A stretch of 18,232 nt of DNA from Phycisphaerae bacterium (GTDB lineage Bacteria > Planctomycetota > Phycisphaerae > UBA1845): contig JAJDDS010000610.1 of NCBI GenBank assembly GCA_029260195.1, forward strand, positions 1-18,232, written 5' to 3'. Numbering within the stretch: position 1 is the stretch's first letter; each line of letters starts with the position of its first letter. The notes beneath the pieces are model-generated. The model was not told where the DNA came from. It ran no database searches and saw only the letters and a program-made list of their open reading frames with translations. Positions 1-6,917 of the stretch are shown piece by piece. The translations under genes were made by a program, and so were the position numbers.

Positions 1-1
1 C

Positions 2-895
2 TCCACCGTCTACAACATCGGCTCTGTCTCAAAGGTCATGACGGCTGTGGCCGTGATGCAGCTCATCGAGCAAGGCAAGGTCGGCTTGAACGATCCCATC
101 CAGAAGTTCGTGCCGGTGTTTCCCGATAAGGGTGCCGCGATCACGCTCAGGCATCTTCTGACGCATACGAGCGGGATTCGTCACTATCGATCAGCCGACT
201 TCCCGAACGGGCTCAACGAAGAGAACGTTCAGCCGTTCGAGTCGTTCGACGAAGCGATCCGCGTCTTCATGGCCGACCCGTTGCTGTTCAAGCCGGGGGC
301 GTTCTATCTGTACTCCTCGTACGCGGTCAACCTGCTGCAAGGGGTTATCGAGAAAGCGAGTGGGCTGCCGTTCGAGTCCTACATGATCGCGAACGTGTGG
401 GGGCCGGCGGGCATGCTCCGGACCGCCTTCGACGTTCCGAGCCGAATCGTTGCAGGGCGCGCAAGGGGGTACGCGCTCCTGCAAGGACGTCGCGTGAACA
501 ATCCCTATGGAGACTTGACGTACAAGTTCGCGAGCGGTGGCATGATCGCGACGGTGGACGACCTCGTACGATTCGGCGTGGCCCTCAATCACGGACGGCT
601 CCTGAAGCCCGAGACCACGGCGCTGATGTTCACGCCTCAACTGCAAACCGTCCTTGCATTCCGTGAGAATGGTCCGCCGAGCCCAGAAAGGTTCCAACAA
701 GCGATGCTGTGGCGTATTCGCAAAGACAGTGCCGGGCGGGACTTTGTACACCATTGCGGAACCGTGCAAGGATTCAATGCCTGTCTCGTGGACTACACCG
801 CGGAGGACCTGGTGGTCGCGATTGCGAGCAACGCTGAAGTGCTCGGATTTGCTCCGGCCCTGAAGGTCGCCGAGTTCTTCCGCGACCACCGGTAG
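2..895 (+). CDS. Serine hydrolase, beta-lactamase/esterase (class C-like) family, 5' end outside window
   Basis: Reading frame open from the window edge to a TAG stop; about 297 residues are visible, so the N-terminus and probably a signal peptide are missing. Seen: the SxxK motif (SVSK, about residues 9-12 of the visible part) that supplies the nucleophilic serine and general base; the LLTHTSGI segment typical of beta-lactamase-related proteins; a YSS version of the YxN motif; and a C-terminal HCGTVQGF segment resembling the HxG/KTG-region strand. The family includes class C beta-lactamases, D-aminopeptidases and esterases; such enzymes usually act in the periplasm. Substrate cannot be told from sequence. 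About 96 bp separate the stop from the first attC-like site, so it may be the first cassette seen or a chromosomal neighbour. Confidence 0.88.
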   Translation, partial: STVYNIGSVSKVMTAVAVMQLIEQGKVGLNDPIQKFVPVFPDKGAAITLRHLLTHTSGIRHYRSADFPNGLNEENVQPFESFDEAIRVFMADPLLFKPGAFYLYSSYAVNLLQGVIEKASGLPFESYMIANVWGPAGMLRTAFDVPSRIVAGRARGYALLQGRRVNNPYGDLTYKFASGGMIATVDDLVRFGVALNHGRLLKPETTALMFTPQLQTVLAFRENGPPSPERFQQAMLWRIRKDSAGRDFVHHCGTVQGFNACLVDYTAEDLVVAIASNAEVLGFAPALKVAEFFRDHR

Positions 896-991
896 CAAGT
901 CAGGCCTGCGAACTCGGGACGGAGACACTGTAGCAAGGGACAAACGTGGTCGTTGGTCCCTCGCCTGAGCAAAGAGCTTTCTGCAGAAACG

Positions 992-1065
992 AACCAACAC
1001 GCGTTTGCAGCCGGCGGCGGCTGTCGCCCTCGGGAGTCCCCGCGGCTCAAAGGCAGACGTTAGAC
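992..1065 (+). other. attC-like site 1 (cassette recombination site)
   Basis: Right core GTTAGAC at 1059-1065 fits GTTRRRY; the left core AACCAAC at 992-998 is degenerate. Inner arms (TTTGCAGCCG near 1004 and CGGCTCAAAG near 1044) pair with an extra base in one arm, as in the L''/L' boxes of attC. It marks the left boundary of the methyltransferase cassette. Confidence 0.6.
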
Positions 1066-1103
1066 GGCGCCTTGGGAGCAGCTATTGGAAAGAGGACGAA
1101 GAG

Positions 1104-1903
1104 ATGCAGGAACACTTCGATGCGGCAACAGTTGCGCGATTCGAGAATGAAACGTGGTCCCGGTGCGCGAAGAGATACATCGATGGATTCGGCGCGCTGG
1201 TCGCAGAGGGCGTTGACGCTTTGCTGGACGAAGTGAAGGTGAGTGCGGGAGACCGAGTCCTGGATGTGGGAACTGGTCCCGGGCTGGTCGCGGCGGTGGC
1301 CGCGGACCGGGGCGCTCACCCGATTGGCCTCGACTTCTCGGAGGCGATGCTGGCCGAGGCCAGGCAGCTCCATCCCCAGATCGAGTTCGCGCGGGGTCTG
1401 CCGAGGCGATGCCTTTTGGGGACGGCGAGTTTGACGCGGTCGTCGGTAACTTCGTGCTTCATCACTTGGGCGACCCGAAGAAGGCGCTGAAGGAGGCGTT
1501 CAGGGTGCTTCGATCGGAAGGCCGAATGGGGTTTACCGTTTGGGCAGATCTCTCGAAGCTCGAGGCTTTCGGCCTGTTCTTCGCCGCAGTGGAAGAACAC
1601 GCCGGAGCTGCGGAACTTCCTCACGGTCCGTTGTTTGGCGTCAGCGACTTTACGGTATTCCATGAGGTTGCCCGCGATGCCGGGTTTCGTGAGTCCTCGG
1701 TGAGGGAGCTCCAGATCGCGTGGCGAACGCAATCAATCGATTCGTTCCTGGCCGCATTTCGAGACTGGGCCAACCTGGAGGCGTTCCCAAGTGAGGTGCG
1801 CCGCGCGATTGAAGATACTGTGCGGGACCGCGCCAATGCCTACCGATGCGGCGATGTCTTCGCAATGCCGAACCCCGCGATTCTCGTCTCTGCCGTCAAG
1901 TGA
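1104..1903 (+). pseudogene. Class I SAM-dependent methyltransferase, split by a frameshift
   Basis: The ATG at 1104 follows a purine-rich stretch. The N-terminal half carries the SAM-binding motif I (VLDVGTGPGLVAAVA) and a motif-II-like IGLDFSEAML; this frame runs off into unrelated sequence after about 1392. The C-terminal half continues in the frame one base earlier, beginning near SAEAMPFGDGEFD and continuing VVGNFVLHHL and AFRVLRSEG, the standard post-I to motif III order of UbiE/Methyltransf_11 proteins. Restoring a single base around 1393-1398 joins both halves into a protein of about 266 residues, normal for the family. The substrate is unknown. Lying between attC sites, it is a one-gene cassette. 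The break may be real decay or a sequencing error; the rest of the gene is clean, which leaves both possible. Confidence 0.85.
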
Positions 1904-1910
1904 GCGCGCC

Positions 1911-1970
1911 GTCCAACAACAGCATGCAGCTGACGGCTCTGCGCGCCGCAGCTGATGCTGGGCGTTAGGC
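1911..1970 (+). other. attC site 2
   Basis: Left core GTCCAAC (1911-1917) lies 7 bp after the methyltransferase stop and right core GTTAGGC is at 1964-1970. Inner arms CAGCATGCAGCTG and CAGCTGATGCTG pair with one extrahelical G, the signature asymmetry of attC. At 60 bp it is a compact, canonical site. Confidence 0.88.
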
Positions 1971-2232
1971 CGACGAACACAGAATGAGCTGAGCCGTTTC
2001 CTGCGCCCCAAAGCGTGCCAGATGGGTCGATCCGGCTCACGAGTACGGATCCGCACCTCGTGACTGCGATCCACCGATGGTGCGGGGCGCAGATCTCCGG
2101 GCACGGCAAAAGACGCTATGCCGCGTTAGTGCGCACAGACCGTTCGGCATTCGCCGCGCCAACGCCGCCCCCGCCCCAGTGCTGCCCAATACAACGCTGA
2201 CTCGAGGTCACGGTGTTATACTATTCGACGAA
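1971..2232 (+). promoter_or_regulatory. Leader with probable extended -10 promoter of the hydrolase cassette
   Basis: A 262-bp stretch without a convincing gene. TGTTATACT at 2214-2222 matches an extended -10 element (TGnTATAAT); a weak -35-like CTGACT lies at 2197-2202 but the spacing is short. Transcription would begin about 2229, giving a nearly leaderless message for the GTG start at 2233. GTTAGTG at 2125-2131 resembles an attC right core but fails the consensus and I see no partner arm. Confidence 0.4.
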
Positions 2233-3756
2233 GTGAATCGGTCCTTAGCGTTCGGGGGTCTCGTGTCGTTATTGCCATCACTCCTGTTTGCCGTGCAGGT
2301 CATTTCCGGGCCCGGTTACTGGGACGGACTTACACCCGGTACGCACACGGTGGGATTCTCGCAGCGTTGGGTCATCGATTCCACTCGGCGCCTTCCGTAC
2401 GGTCAGCAGTACGGCCTGACGTATCGACCCGTCCTGCTCAATGTGTGGTATCCGACGACTGCCGCGGCGGGGACGCGGATGCCCTATGATGACTACTTCG
2501 CCGGCGCGTTGCGCGTGGCGCGCGGGAGTCCCGCCGCCGCGTATGCGTCCGCACTGGTCGATGTCGAACGTCGCATCGCGTGGCGCGAACTGGCCAAGAC
2601 CCCGCGAGACTCGACGCCGCCTGAACTGCGGCAGCGAATCGAATCGCTCTTTGCGGCTCGCTCCTTGGCCATTCGCGATGCGCCGTTCCCGGAAGGTGCG
2701 TTCCCGGTCGTCGTCTATACGCAGGGAGCGCAGAGTTCGATGGACGACAATGTCGTGCTGTGCGAGTACCTCGCGAGTCGCGGCTACATCGTGATCGGCA
2801 GCGCATTCCCCGGCGAGGCGGATGCGGACATGTTCACAAACTCGACCGACGAATCGCGGCCGCGCGACATCCGCCGTCTCGTTCTCGAAGTCAGCAGAAT
2901 GCGGAAGCTCACCATCACGTCGGTGAGCATCGTTGGCCACAGCGCCGGTGCGCAGGCGATGTTGGCGTTCTCGACCGACCCGAGTGCGCCGGTAGATGCG
3001 GTTTTGTCGCTCGACACCACCGAGGACTACTCGATGCTGAGCGACCGTGCCTGGGCGTCGTTCACCGATCGCGTGGTGACGTATCGGAAAACAATCCGCA
3101 TGCCGCTCGTCTTCGTGGCGGGACCGACGGCGCTCTTCGAGTTGGCAGATTCAGTTTCGGGAACCAGCCGGTGGCTCGTGACGGTTCCGGGTCTCTCGCA
3201 CAATGATTTCATTTCCCAAGGAAACATTCGAAAACAGCTCCTAGCCGATCTCCCGGGCGGCAACGCCGGTGCGCGTGACACGGCGCGTCGCTCATATCAG
3301 GCGCTCGTCGAATATCTCACCGGATGGCTGGATGCGCGGCAACACAACGCGAGTGGGCCGCCAGCGCGGGAGCCGCTACATGTGACCGTTCTCCAGCCTG
3401 GTGAGCAGCGCCCGCAACTCGATGGGGGAATTCCACGGACGGCTCGCGAAACACGACATCTGTTCGCGACGGTAGAACCTGCTGCATTCGCGGAGCTGGC
3501 GGTGCGTGCGCGCGCAGTGAACGACGATGTCGCGAACAACGACGTCCTCATGATGCTGCTAGTCGATGCGATCCGGCGCGGCGAAGCGCCCCGTGCCCGG
3601 CTCACCTACGAACAGCTCACGTCACGGGACTCCACTGTGCGAGACATTGGTGGGCGGATTCGGGACCGCGCCAGTCTGTTCGACCGCGTTGGCGCAACCT
3701 CGGAAGCCGATGGGTGGCGGGCGATGCTTCGCGCACTCGGCTTGCCTGACAAGTAA
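2233..3756 (+). CDS. Exported alpha/beta hydrolase (dienelactone hydrolase / PAF-acetylhydrolase-like) with C-terminal extension
   Basis: I place the start at GTG 2233 because it gives a short basic N-terminus followed by a hydrophobic stretch (about residues 6-22), a signal-peptide layout; the frame is open further upstream from 2077 but that part looks non-coding. Seen: a strand-turn segment FPVVVYTQGAQSS, the nucleophile elbow GHSAG with Ser237, an acidic candidate in LSLDTTEDY, and a late His in LSHNDF (His323), so the Ser-Asp/Glu-His triad is plausible. The order resembles PAF-acetylhydrolase-type and dienelactone-hydrolase-type esterases. About 508 residues is long for the fold: roughly the last 150 residues follow the catalytic core and I do not recognise them as a domain. 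Likely an extracytoplasmic esterase of unknown substrate. It is unusually large for a cassette gene and seems to carry its own promoter. Confidence 0.85.
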   Translation: MNRSLAFGGLVSLLPSLLFAVQVISGPGYWDGLTPGTHTVGFSQRWVIDSTRRLPYGQQYGLTYRPVLLNVWYPTTAAAGTRMPYDDYFAGALRVARGSPAAAYASALVDVERRIAWRELAKTPRDSTPPELRQRIESLFAARSLAIRDAPFPEGAFPVVVYTQGAQSSMDDNVVLCEYLASRGYIVIGSAFPGEADADMFTNSTDESRPRDIRRLVLEVSRMRKLTITSVSIVGHSAGAQAMLAFSTDPSAPVDAVLSLDTTEDYSMLSDRAWASFTDRVVTYRKTIRMPLVFVAGPTALFELADSVSGTSRWLVTVPGLSHNDFISQGNIRKQLLADLPGGNAGARDTARRSYQALVEYLTGWLDARQHNASGPPAREPLHVTVLQPGEQRPQLDGGIPRTARETRHLFATVEPAAFAELAVRARAVNDDVANNDVLMMLLVDAIRRGEAPRARLTYEQLTSRDSTVRDIGGRIRDRASLFDRVGATSEADGWRAMLRALGLPDK

Positions 3757-3881
3757 GGATCGTGCACGCGGCAGGAAGCGCGGGCGGGATTCGGCTGCGT
3801 CTGAGCATACCTTCGGCACGCACAACGACCCGTCGCCCAGAATCACGCGGACGGAGCCATTCCACTGTATGGCGCGCCGCG

Positions 3882-3972
3882 GCCTAACCGTGCTTGCTGC
3901 TGACGAGCGGCTTGCGGAAGCTCGCCGCGCTCGCGATGATGCGACCGCTCGCAGCAGAAGCTGGCGTTAGAC
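3882..3972 (+). other. attC site 3
   Basis: Cores GCCTAAC (3882-3888) and GTTAGAC (3966-3972). Arms CTTGCTGCTGACGAGCGG and CCGCTCGCAGCAGAAG pair with two extra bases in the left arm, as expected for extrahelical bases. It lies 125 bp after the hydrolase stop; that gap shows no gene. Confidence 0.88.
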
Positions 3973-4055
3973 CGCACTCTTCACCGGGCCTGTTCGACGG
4001 CTCGTCTGGCTCTGGGGCGTTGGAGCGGGGCGGCGGGCAGCATAGATTGCGGGGT

Positions 4056-4343
4056 ATGAGTCCCACCATCGATGAGATCCGCCAAAAGGTCGCCGCACCG
4101 ATGTCACGCCGTGGGGTGGTGCGTGCGAGCATCTTTGGCTCCGTCGCACGTGGCGAAGCCACGGCCAGCAGCGATGTCGACTTCCTCGTGGAGTTCGAGA
4201 AGGGGCGGACACTCGTCGACCTCTCCGGGCTTCGTTTGGACCTTTGCGAGATCCTCGGTCGAGACGTCGACGTTGCGACCCGTGGTTCGCTCCACCCGAA
4301 GCTGCGTGACGCGATACTGAGGGGACTGGTTTCCGTCCTATGA
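4056..4343 (+). CDS. mntA: MNT-domain nucleotidyltransferase, antitoxin of a HEPN/MNT pair
   Basis: ATG at 4056, preceded by a G-rich stretch; 95 residues. Seen: the GSVARGEATASSDVDFLVEF block, i.e. the GSxxRG motif (Gly28-Ser29) followed by the DxD metal-binding pair (Asp40, Asp42), and a third acidic residue in GRDVDVA (Asp72). This is the minimal nucleotidyltransferase (NTP_transf_2) fold. In characterised HEPN/MNT modules the MNT protein neutralises the HEPN RNase by AMPylating a tyrosine beside the RNase motif. The stop overlaps the start of the next gene by 4 bp (ATGA), typical of translational coupling. The pair fills one cassette. Confidence 0.9.
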   Translation: MSPTIDEIRQKVAAPMSRRGVVRASIFGSVARGEATASSDVDFLVEFEKGRTLVDLSGLRLDLCEILGRDVDVATRGSLHPKLRDAILRGLVSVL

Positions 4344-4699
4344 GGCGAGGCATCGACATCCTTCTTGGCGAGATCCTTGATGCCATCGACCTTCTTCGGG
4401 ACTACACCGAAGGTCTGGACTTCGAAGCGTTTGCCGCGAATATCGAAAAGCAGGACTCCGTGATCCGCCGCTTGGAGGTCATCGGCGAGGCGGCGAAGGG
4501 TGTTCCGGATGATGTCCGAGCGAAGCATCCCGCCGTTCCCTGGCGCGACATCGCCGGAGCCCGAGACATCCTGATCCACGAATACTTCCGCGTTGATCTC
4601 GAAATGGCGTGGGACATGGTCAGGAAGGACCTGCCACTTCTGGAAGCGGAGGTGCGGAGTATTCTTCAGGAGCTACAGGGCGACGAAGGTGCGCCATAA
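4340..4699 (+). CDS. hepT: HEPN-domain toxin (HepT-like RNase)
   Basis: 119 residues, alpha-helical, the usual length of DUF86/HepT proteins. Seen: the RX4H RNase motif in ARDILIHEYF (Arg75, His80), followed by Tyr82, which fits the RX4HXY arrangement whose tyrosine is the AMPylation target in the studied systems. Upstream features include the conserved helix around IEKQDSVIRRLEVIGEAAK. It overlaps the MNT antitoxin gene by 4 bp, and its stop lies inside the left core of the following attC, so gene and recombination site are tightly packed. Function as an RNA-degrading toxin is inferred from family. Confidence 0.9.
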   Translation: MRRGIDILLGEILDAIDLLRDYTEGLDFEAFAANIEKQDSVIRRLEVIGEAAKGVPDDVRAKHPAVPWRDIAGARDILIHEYFRVDLEMAWDMVRKDLPLLEAEVRSILQELQGDEGAP

Positions 4700-4791
4700 C
4701 AAGGCAATGCACCCGTCACAGCGGGCCCACCATGGTTACGTATCATGAGTCCCCGCGGCCCGCTTTGCAGGTGATTGCCAAGCCGTTAGAT
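4694..4791 (+). other. attC site 4
   Basis: Left core CCATAAC (4694-4700, degenerate) overlaps the hepT stop; right core GTTAGAT is at 4785-4791. Arms starting GGCAATGCACCC and ending GGTGATTGCC, and an inner GCGGG/CCCGC, pair with several extra bases in the left arm. Confidence 0.78.
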
Positions 4792-4809
4792 GGGCCAACG
4801 GCGCTGGGG

Positions 4810-5118
4810 CTAGGCGATCGCCCTCGCGATATCCTCCGGCTTGGCTCCCAGCTTGAACAGCGAACGGAGGAGGAGGTCGACCGAGACACTGGGGTCCGCG
4901 GCCTCCATCTTCGCGACCCGCGACTGACTGGATCGGAGCTGCTTGGCCAGCTCGCCTTGTGTGAGCCGCTTTCGGGTGCGCCACCGCCGGAGCGTCTGGC
5001 TTAAGGCCACCTTCATTTCGACAAAGGTGGCTTCGTCCGGGTTGAGCTCGAGGAAGTCGGCGGCGGATCCAACGGTCCATCCGGTCGCTTCGAGCTTTGC
5101 ACGCTTGGCTGCTTTCAT
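4810..5118 (-). CDS. higA: HTH (XRE-type) antitoxin, HigA-like
   Basis: 102 residues on the minus strand. A helix-turn-helix of the Cro/C1 type occupies about residues 50-90 (LTQGELAKQL then SSQSRVAKMEAADPSVS), with the conserved Gln and Ala. The N-terminal 35 residues look like a partner-binding segment. The start at 5118 lies 3 nt beyond the toxin stop, with an AAGGAG ribosome site overlapping the end of the toxin gene, so translation is coupled. It probably represses its own operon through the palindrome at 5474-5489. Gene order toxin-then-antitoxin is as in higBA. Confidence 0.85.
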   Translation of the reverse strand: MKAAKRAKLEATGWTVGSAADFLELNPDEATFVEMKVALSQTLRRWRTRKRLTQGELAKQLRSSQSRVAKMEAADPSVSVDLLLRSLFKLGAKPEDIARAIA

Positions 5119-5121
5119 TCG

Positions 5122-5463
5122 CTACTCCTTGGTCGCAACGTCATACGCCCTGAATCGGCGCTTGCACCGGGTGATCACGTCGACCGGGGTCTGGGCAGTC
5201 TTCTTGGCAAAGACCTCCCCGATGATGACGGCATCCGGGTCGATGCGGTACAGGATCCGCCACGTCAGTCGGTCGTCGGGGATCCGCAACTCATGACACC
5301 GAGCCCCGATGCCGGGCATGGGGCGCGACTGGGGCATCGCCAGCGACTGGCCATGTTGCAGGCGTCGGAGCAAAACCCCGGCCTCGATGCGGGCGGCCGC
5401 GGAGAAGGGCGGGGTCTTGATCTCGCCCTTGAGCCAGACGAGGGGTTTGTCCGCGGCAGCCAT
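5122..5463 (-). CDS. higB: RelE/HigB-superfamily toxin (phage Gp49-like)
   Basis: 113 residues from the ATG at 5463. Seen: LVWLKGEIKTPPFS at the start and the core RLTWRILYRIDPDAVIIGEVFAKKT, a RelE-fold strand-turn-strand with the lysine-rich FAKKT end typical of Gp49/HigB-type proteins. Members cleave mRNA on the ribosome; activity here is inferred. An in-frame ATG at 5505 would add 14 residues, but it would place the palindromic operator inside the gene and sits in an attC core, so I reject it. The module reads against the direction of the attC sites, so a read-through promoter from upstream cassettes would not express it; it needs its own promoter. Confidence 0.8.
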   Translation of the reverse strand: MAAADKPLVWLKGEIKTPPFSAAARIEAGVLLRRLQHGQSLAMPQSRPMPGIGARCHELRIPDDRLTWRILYRIDPDAVIIGEVFAKKTAQTPVDVITRCKRRFRAYDVATKE

Positions 5464-5473
5464 CACCAAAAAT

Positions 5474-5489
5474 ATGTCGTATCCGACAT
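5474..5489 (-). promoter_or_regulatory. Palindromic operator upstream of higB
   Basis: ATGTCG-TATC-CGACAT is a perfect 6-bp inverted repeat around a 4-bp centre, 10 bp ahead of the toxin start and next to an AT-rich run. Autoregulatory antitoxins of the HTH class bind such sites. Confidence 0.55.
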
Positions 5490-5503
5490 GTTGCCAAGGG
5501 GCC

Positions 5504-5510
5504 ATCTAAC
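5504..5510 (+). other. Orphan attC left core (half site)
   Basis: ATCTAAC matches RYYYAAC and lies 40 bp outside the higBA module, where an attC should begin. No matching right core follows nearby; instead a transposase fragment starts about 30 bp later. The site appears interrupted or deleted. Confidence 0.5.
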
Positions 5511-5541
5511 CCGACCATATAAAAGCCGGGGTTGCCTGGCG

Positions 5542-5733
5542 ACGGGCCCGGTCGGAAGCCACTATCAACGTCTGCTGCGCGCGAAGGGGAAGGCCAAGGC
5601 GACGGTGGCCGCCGCCCGGAAGCTGAGTTGCTCTTTGTACTGGTGCCTGCGGGAAGGCTGGAGCTACGAGGTGTGGCTCCGGCAACACAAGCTGGAGCTG
5701 CGCCCGGTCCATGCGCTGGGCTCGGCCGCGTAG
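5542..5733 (+). pseudogene. C-terminal fragment of an IS110/IS1111-type transposase
   Basis: The last 63 residues of an open frame, ending at TAG 5733, contain GPVGSHYQRLL, RAKGKAKATVAAARKLSC and a final SLYWCLREGWSYEVWLRQH. The pattern YxRLxxxKGKxxAxVAxARKL followed by a Trp-rich end is the C-terminus of DEDD transposases of the IS110/IS116/IS902 group. No N-terminal DEDD domain or start codon is present: the frame further left only overlaps higB antisense. Known background: the IS1111-attC subgroup inserts specifically in attC sites, and this fragment sits directly beside an attC half site. The ends of the element cannot be located. Confidence 0.55.
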
Positions 5734-5914
5734 TCGGCGGTCTCCCCGGTAACACGAATGGGCCACCTTCTTCGACAATGCTCCTGGACCGTGGCGTCCG
5801 CAGAGGCGCATGAAGCCGGCTTCGGGCCGCGCTTGAGGCTGAGGGAGCTGCTGGCAGATTCGGTGGGTGCAGACACAGGGGCGGCTCGACCGTCCGAGGG
5901 GCACGTGTGCCCAT

Positions 5915-6060
5915 TGACAACCGCGCTTTCAGAGGAGCAAATGGAGTTGGCGAGGGCGCGCTGCTGGTGCGGCCGCGGCCGCGCTCTCATATTGATAGCT
6001 GGCCGGGACAGCGCGGCAACGGCCGCGCAGCGCCCGCTACTCACGCGCGTAGCGTTAGGC
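5915..6060 (+). other. attC-like site 5, long form
   Basis: Right core GTTAGGC at 6054-6060 is canonical; the left core TGACAAC at 5915-5921 is poor. Between them CGCTGCTGGTGCGGCC (about 5967) and GGCCGCGCAGCG (about 6021) form a strong GC-rich stem. At about 146 bp it is long for an attC but within the known range. The sequence between the transposase fragment and this site (5734-5914) holds nothing I can recognise. Confidence 0.5.
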
Positions 6061-6107
6061 AGCAGCTAACCTCTTGCGTGTAGTACGCCAATGGCATAGT
6101 TTGTTCT

Positions 6108-6425
6108 ATGCGCTTCGTTGAGACGCCAATCTTCACGGCCGCTATACGGAGCGCCTTGGCCGAGGAGGACTACCGCGCCCTACAGGTCGCCCTACTCCTT
6201 CGCCCCGAGCAGGGTCCTGTCATTCCGCGCTCGGCGGGCCTACGCAAGGTGCGGTGGGCTGGAAGCGGCCGCGGCAAGCGTGGTGGGCTCCGGATCATCT
6301 ACTACTGGCACCCTGCCGAGGAGACGTTCTACATGCTCTTCGCTTTTGCGAAGAGCGCCCAGGAGGACCAGACGCCATCACAACTCAGGACCCTCCGTGG
6401 GCTGATTCAGGAGGAACTCGAATGA
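6108..6425 (+). CDS. RelE-family toxin (HigB-2-like)
   Basis: 105 residues. Seen: the family hallmark GLRKVRWAGSGRGKRGGLRIIYYWH in the middle, followed by TFYMLFAFAKSAQEDQTPSQ, the same order as RelE/HigB-2 proteins of the PF06296 type (full-length). These are ribosome-dependent mRNA interferases; the role here is inferred. No ribosome site precedes ATG 6108, but TTGCGT (6074-6079) and CATAGT (6095-6100) could be a weak promoter starting transcription close to the codon. Overlaps its antitoxin by 4 bp. Fills one cassette with it. Confidence 0.88.
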   Translation: MRFVETPIFTAAIRSALAEEDYRALQVALLLRPEQGPVIPRSAGLRKVRWAGSGRGKRGGLRIIYYWHPAEETFYMLFAFAKSAQEDQTPSQLRTLRGLIQEELE

Positions 6426-6712
6426 AGTCGTCTGATTTCAAGAAGCTGGTGGCCAGTGTGAAGCAGGCTGGGAGGATCCGTCGGGGGCAGCTCCGGCCGG
6501 CGCGGGTCACGTCATTCAAGCCTGCCGACATCAAGGCCATTCGCGACCAGCTGAACGTCACCCAGGTGGAGTTTGCGATGATGATCGGTGTTAGCGTGGC
6601 GACCCTGCGAAACTGGGAGCAGGGCCGGCGGACGCCAGAGGGGCCTGCGCGCGCGCTCCTGCGGGTCGCATCCGTGGACCCCGAGGCGGTGGCCATGGCG
6701 CTCACGGCTTGA
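6422..6712 (+). CDS. HTH antitoxin of NadS/HigA-2 type
   Basis: 96 residues, starting at the ATGA overlap with the toxin stop. The C-terminal half is a classical XRE helix-turn-helix: FKPADIKAIRDQLNVTQ, then FAMMIGVSVATLRNWEQGRRTPEGPARALLRV, nearly the consensus of NadS proteins, which pair with RelE-family toxins. It should both neutralise the toxin and repress the operon. Its stop is 10 bp before the following attC. Confidence 0.9.
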   Translation: MKSSDFKKLVASVKQAGRIRRGQLRPARVTSFKPADIKAIRDQLNVTQVEFAMMIGVSVATLRNWEQGRRTPEGPARALLRVASVDPEAVAMALTA

Positions 6713-6722
6713 CGATCATGTT

Positions 6723-6842
6723 GCCTAACACGCATATGGAGCCGTCGGGCCGCAGCATCTGGCGGCGGGGCCGCGATAGTGTCATCTTAAGGATGCGGCC
6801 CCACCGTGGAGCGGCCCGCTGCTCATACACTGGACGTTAGGC
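6723..6842 (+). other. attC site 6 (sequence family A)
   Basis: Cores GCCTAAC (6723-6729) and GTTAGGC (6836-6842), about 120 bp, with internal GGGCCGC/GCGGCCC-type pairing. Its right third (GCGGCCCGCTGCTCATACAC, then TGGACGTT) is repeated at the attC ending at 12,806, showing the two sites share ancestry although their cassettes do not. Confidence 0.85.
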
Positions 6843-6917
6843 TGCCCTTGAACCCCTTGGAGGTGTTGAATCAAGACCGACGCGACGCACGAGGAGTTCG
6901 AAGATACCCTGACTGAC

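Noticed and set aside
191..1000. Long minus-strand frame opposite the beta-lactamase-family gene
   Set aside because: Arg/His-rich translation typical of the antisense of a high-GC gene; the plus-strand gene has clear catalytic motifs.
2125..2131. attC right core GTTAGTG
   Set aside because: Fails the GTTRRRY pattern and no complementary left arm or RYYYAAC core was found in the preceding 150 bp.
2077..2232. Upstream extension of the hydrolase to ATG 2077
   Set aside because: The extra 52 residues are Arg/Ala/Pro-rich with no hydrophobic core, would bury the signal peptide inside the protein and would include the promoter.
5464..5505. HigB start at 5505
   Set aside because: The added codons run through a perfect palindrome and an attC core; the ATG at 5463 gives the normal family start.
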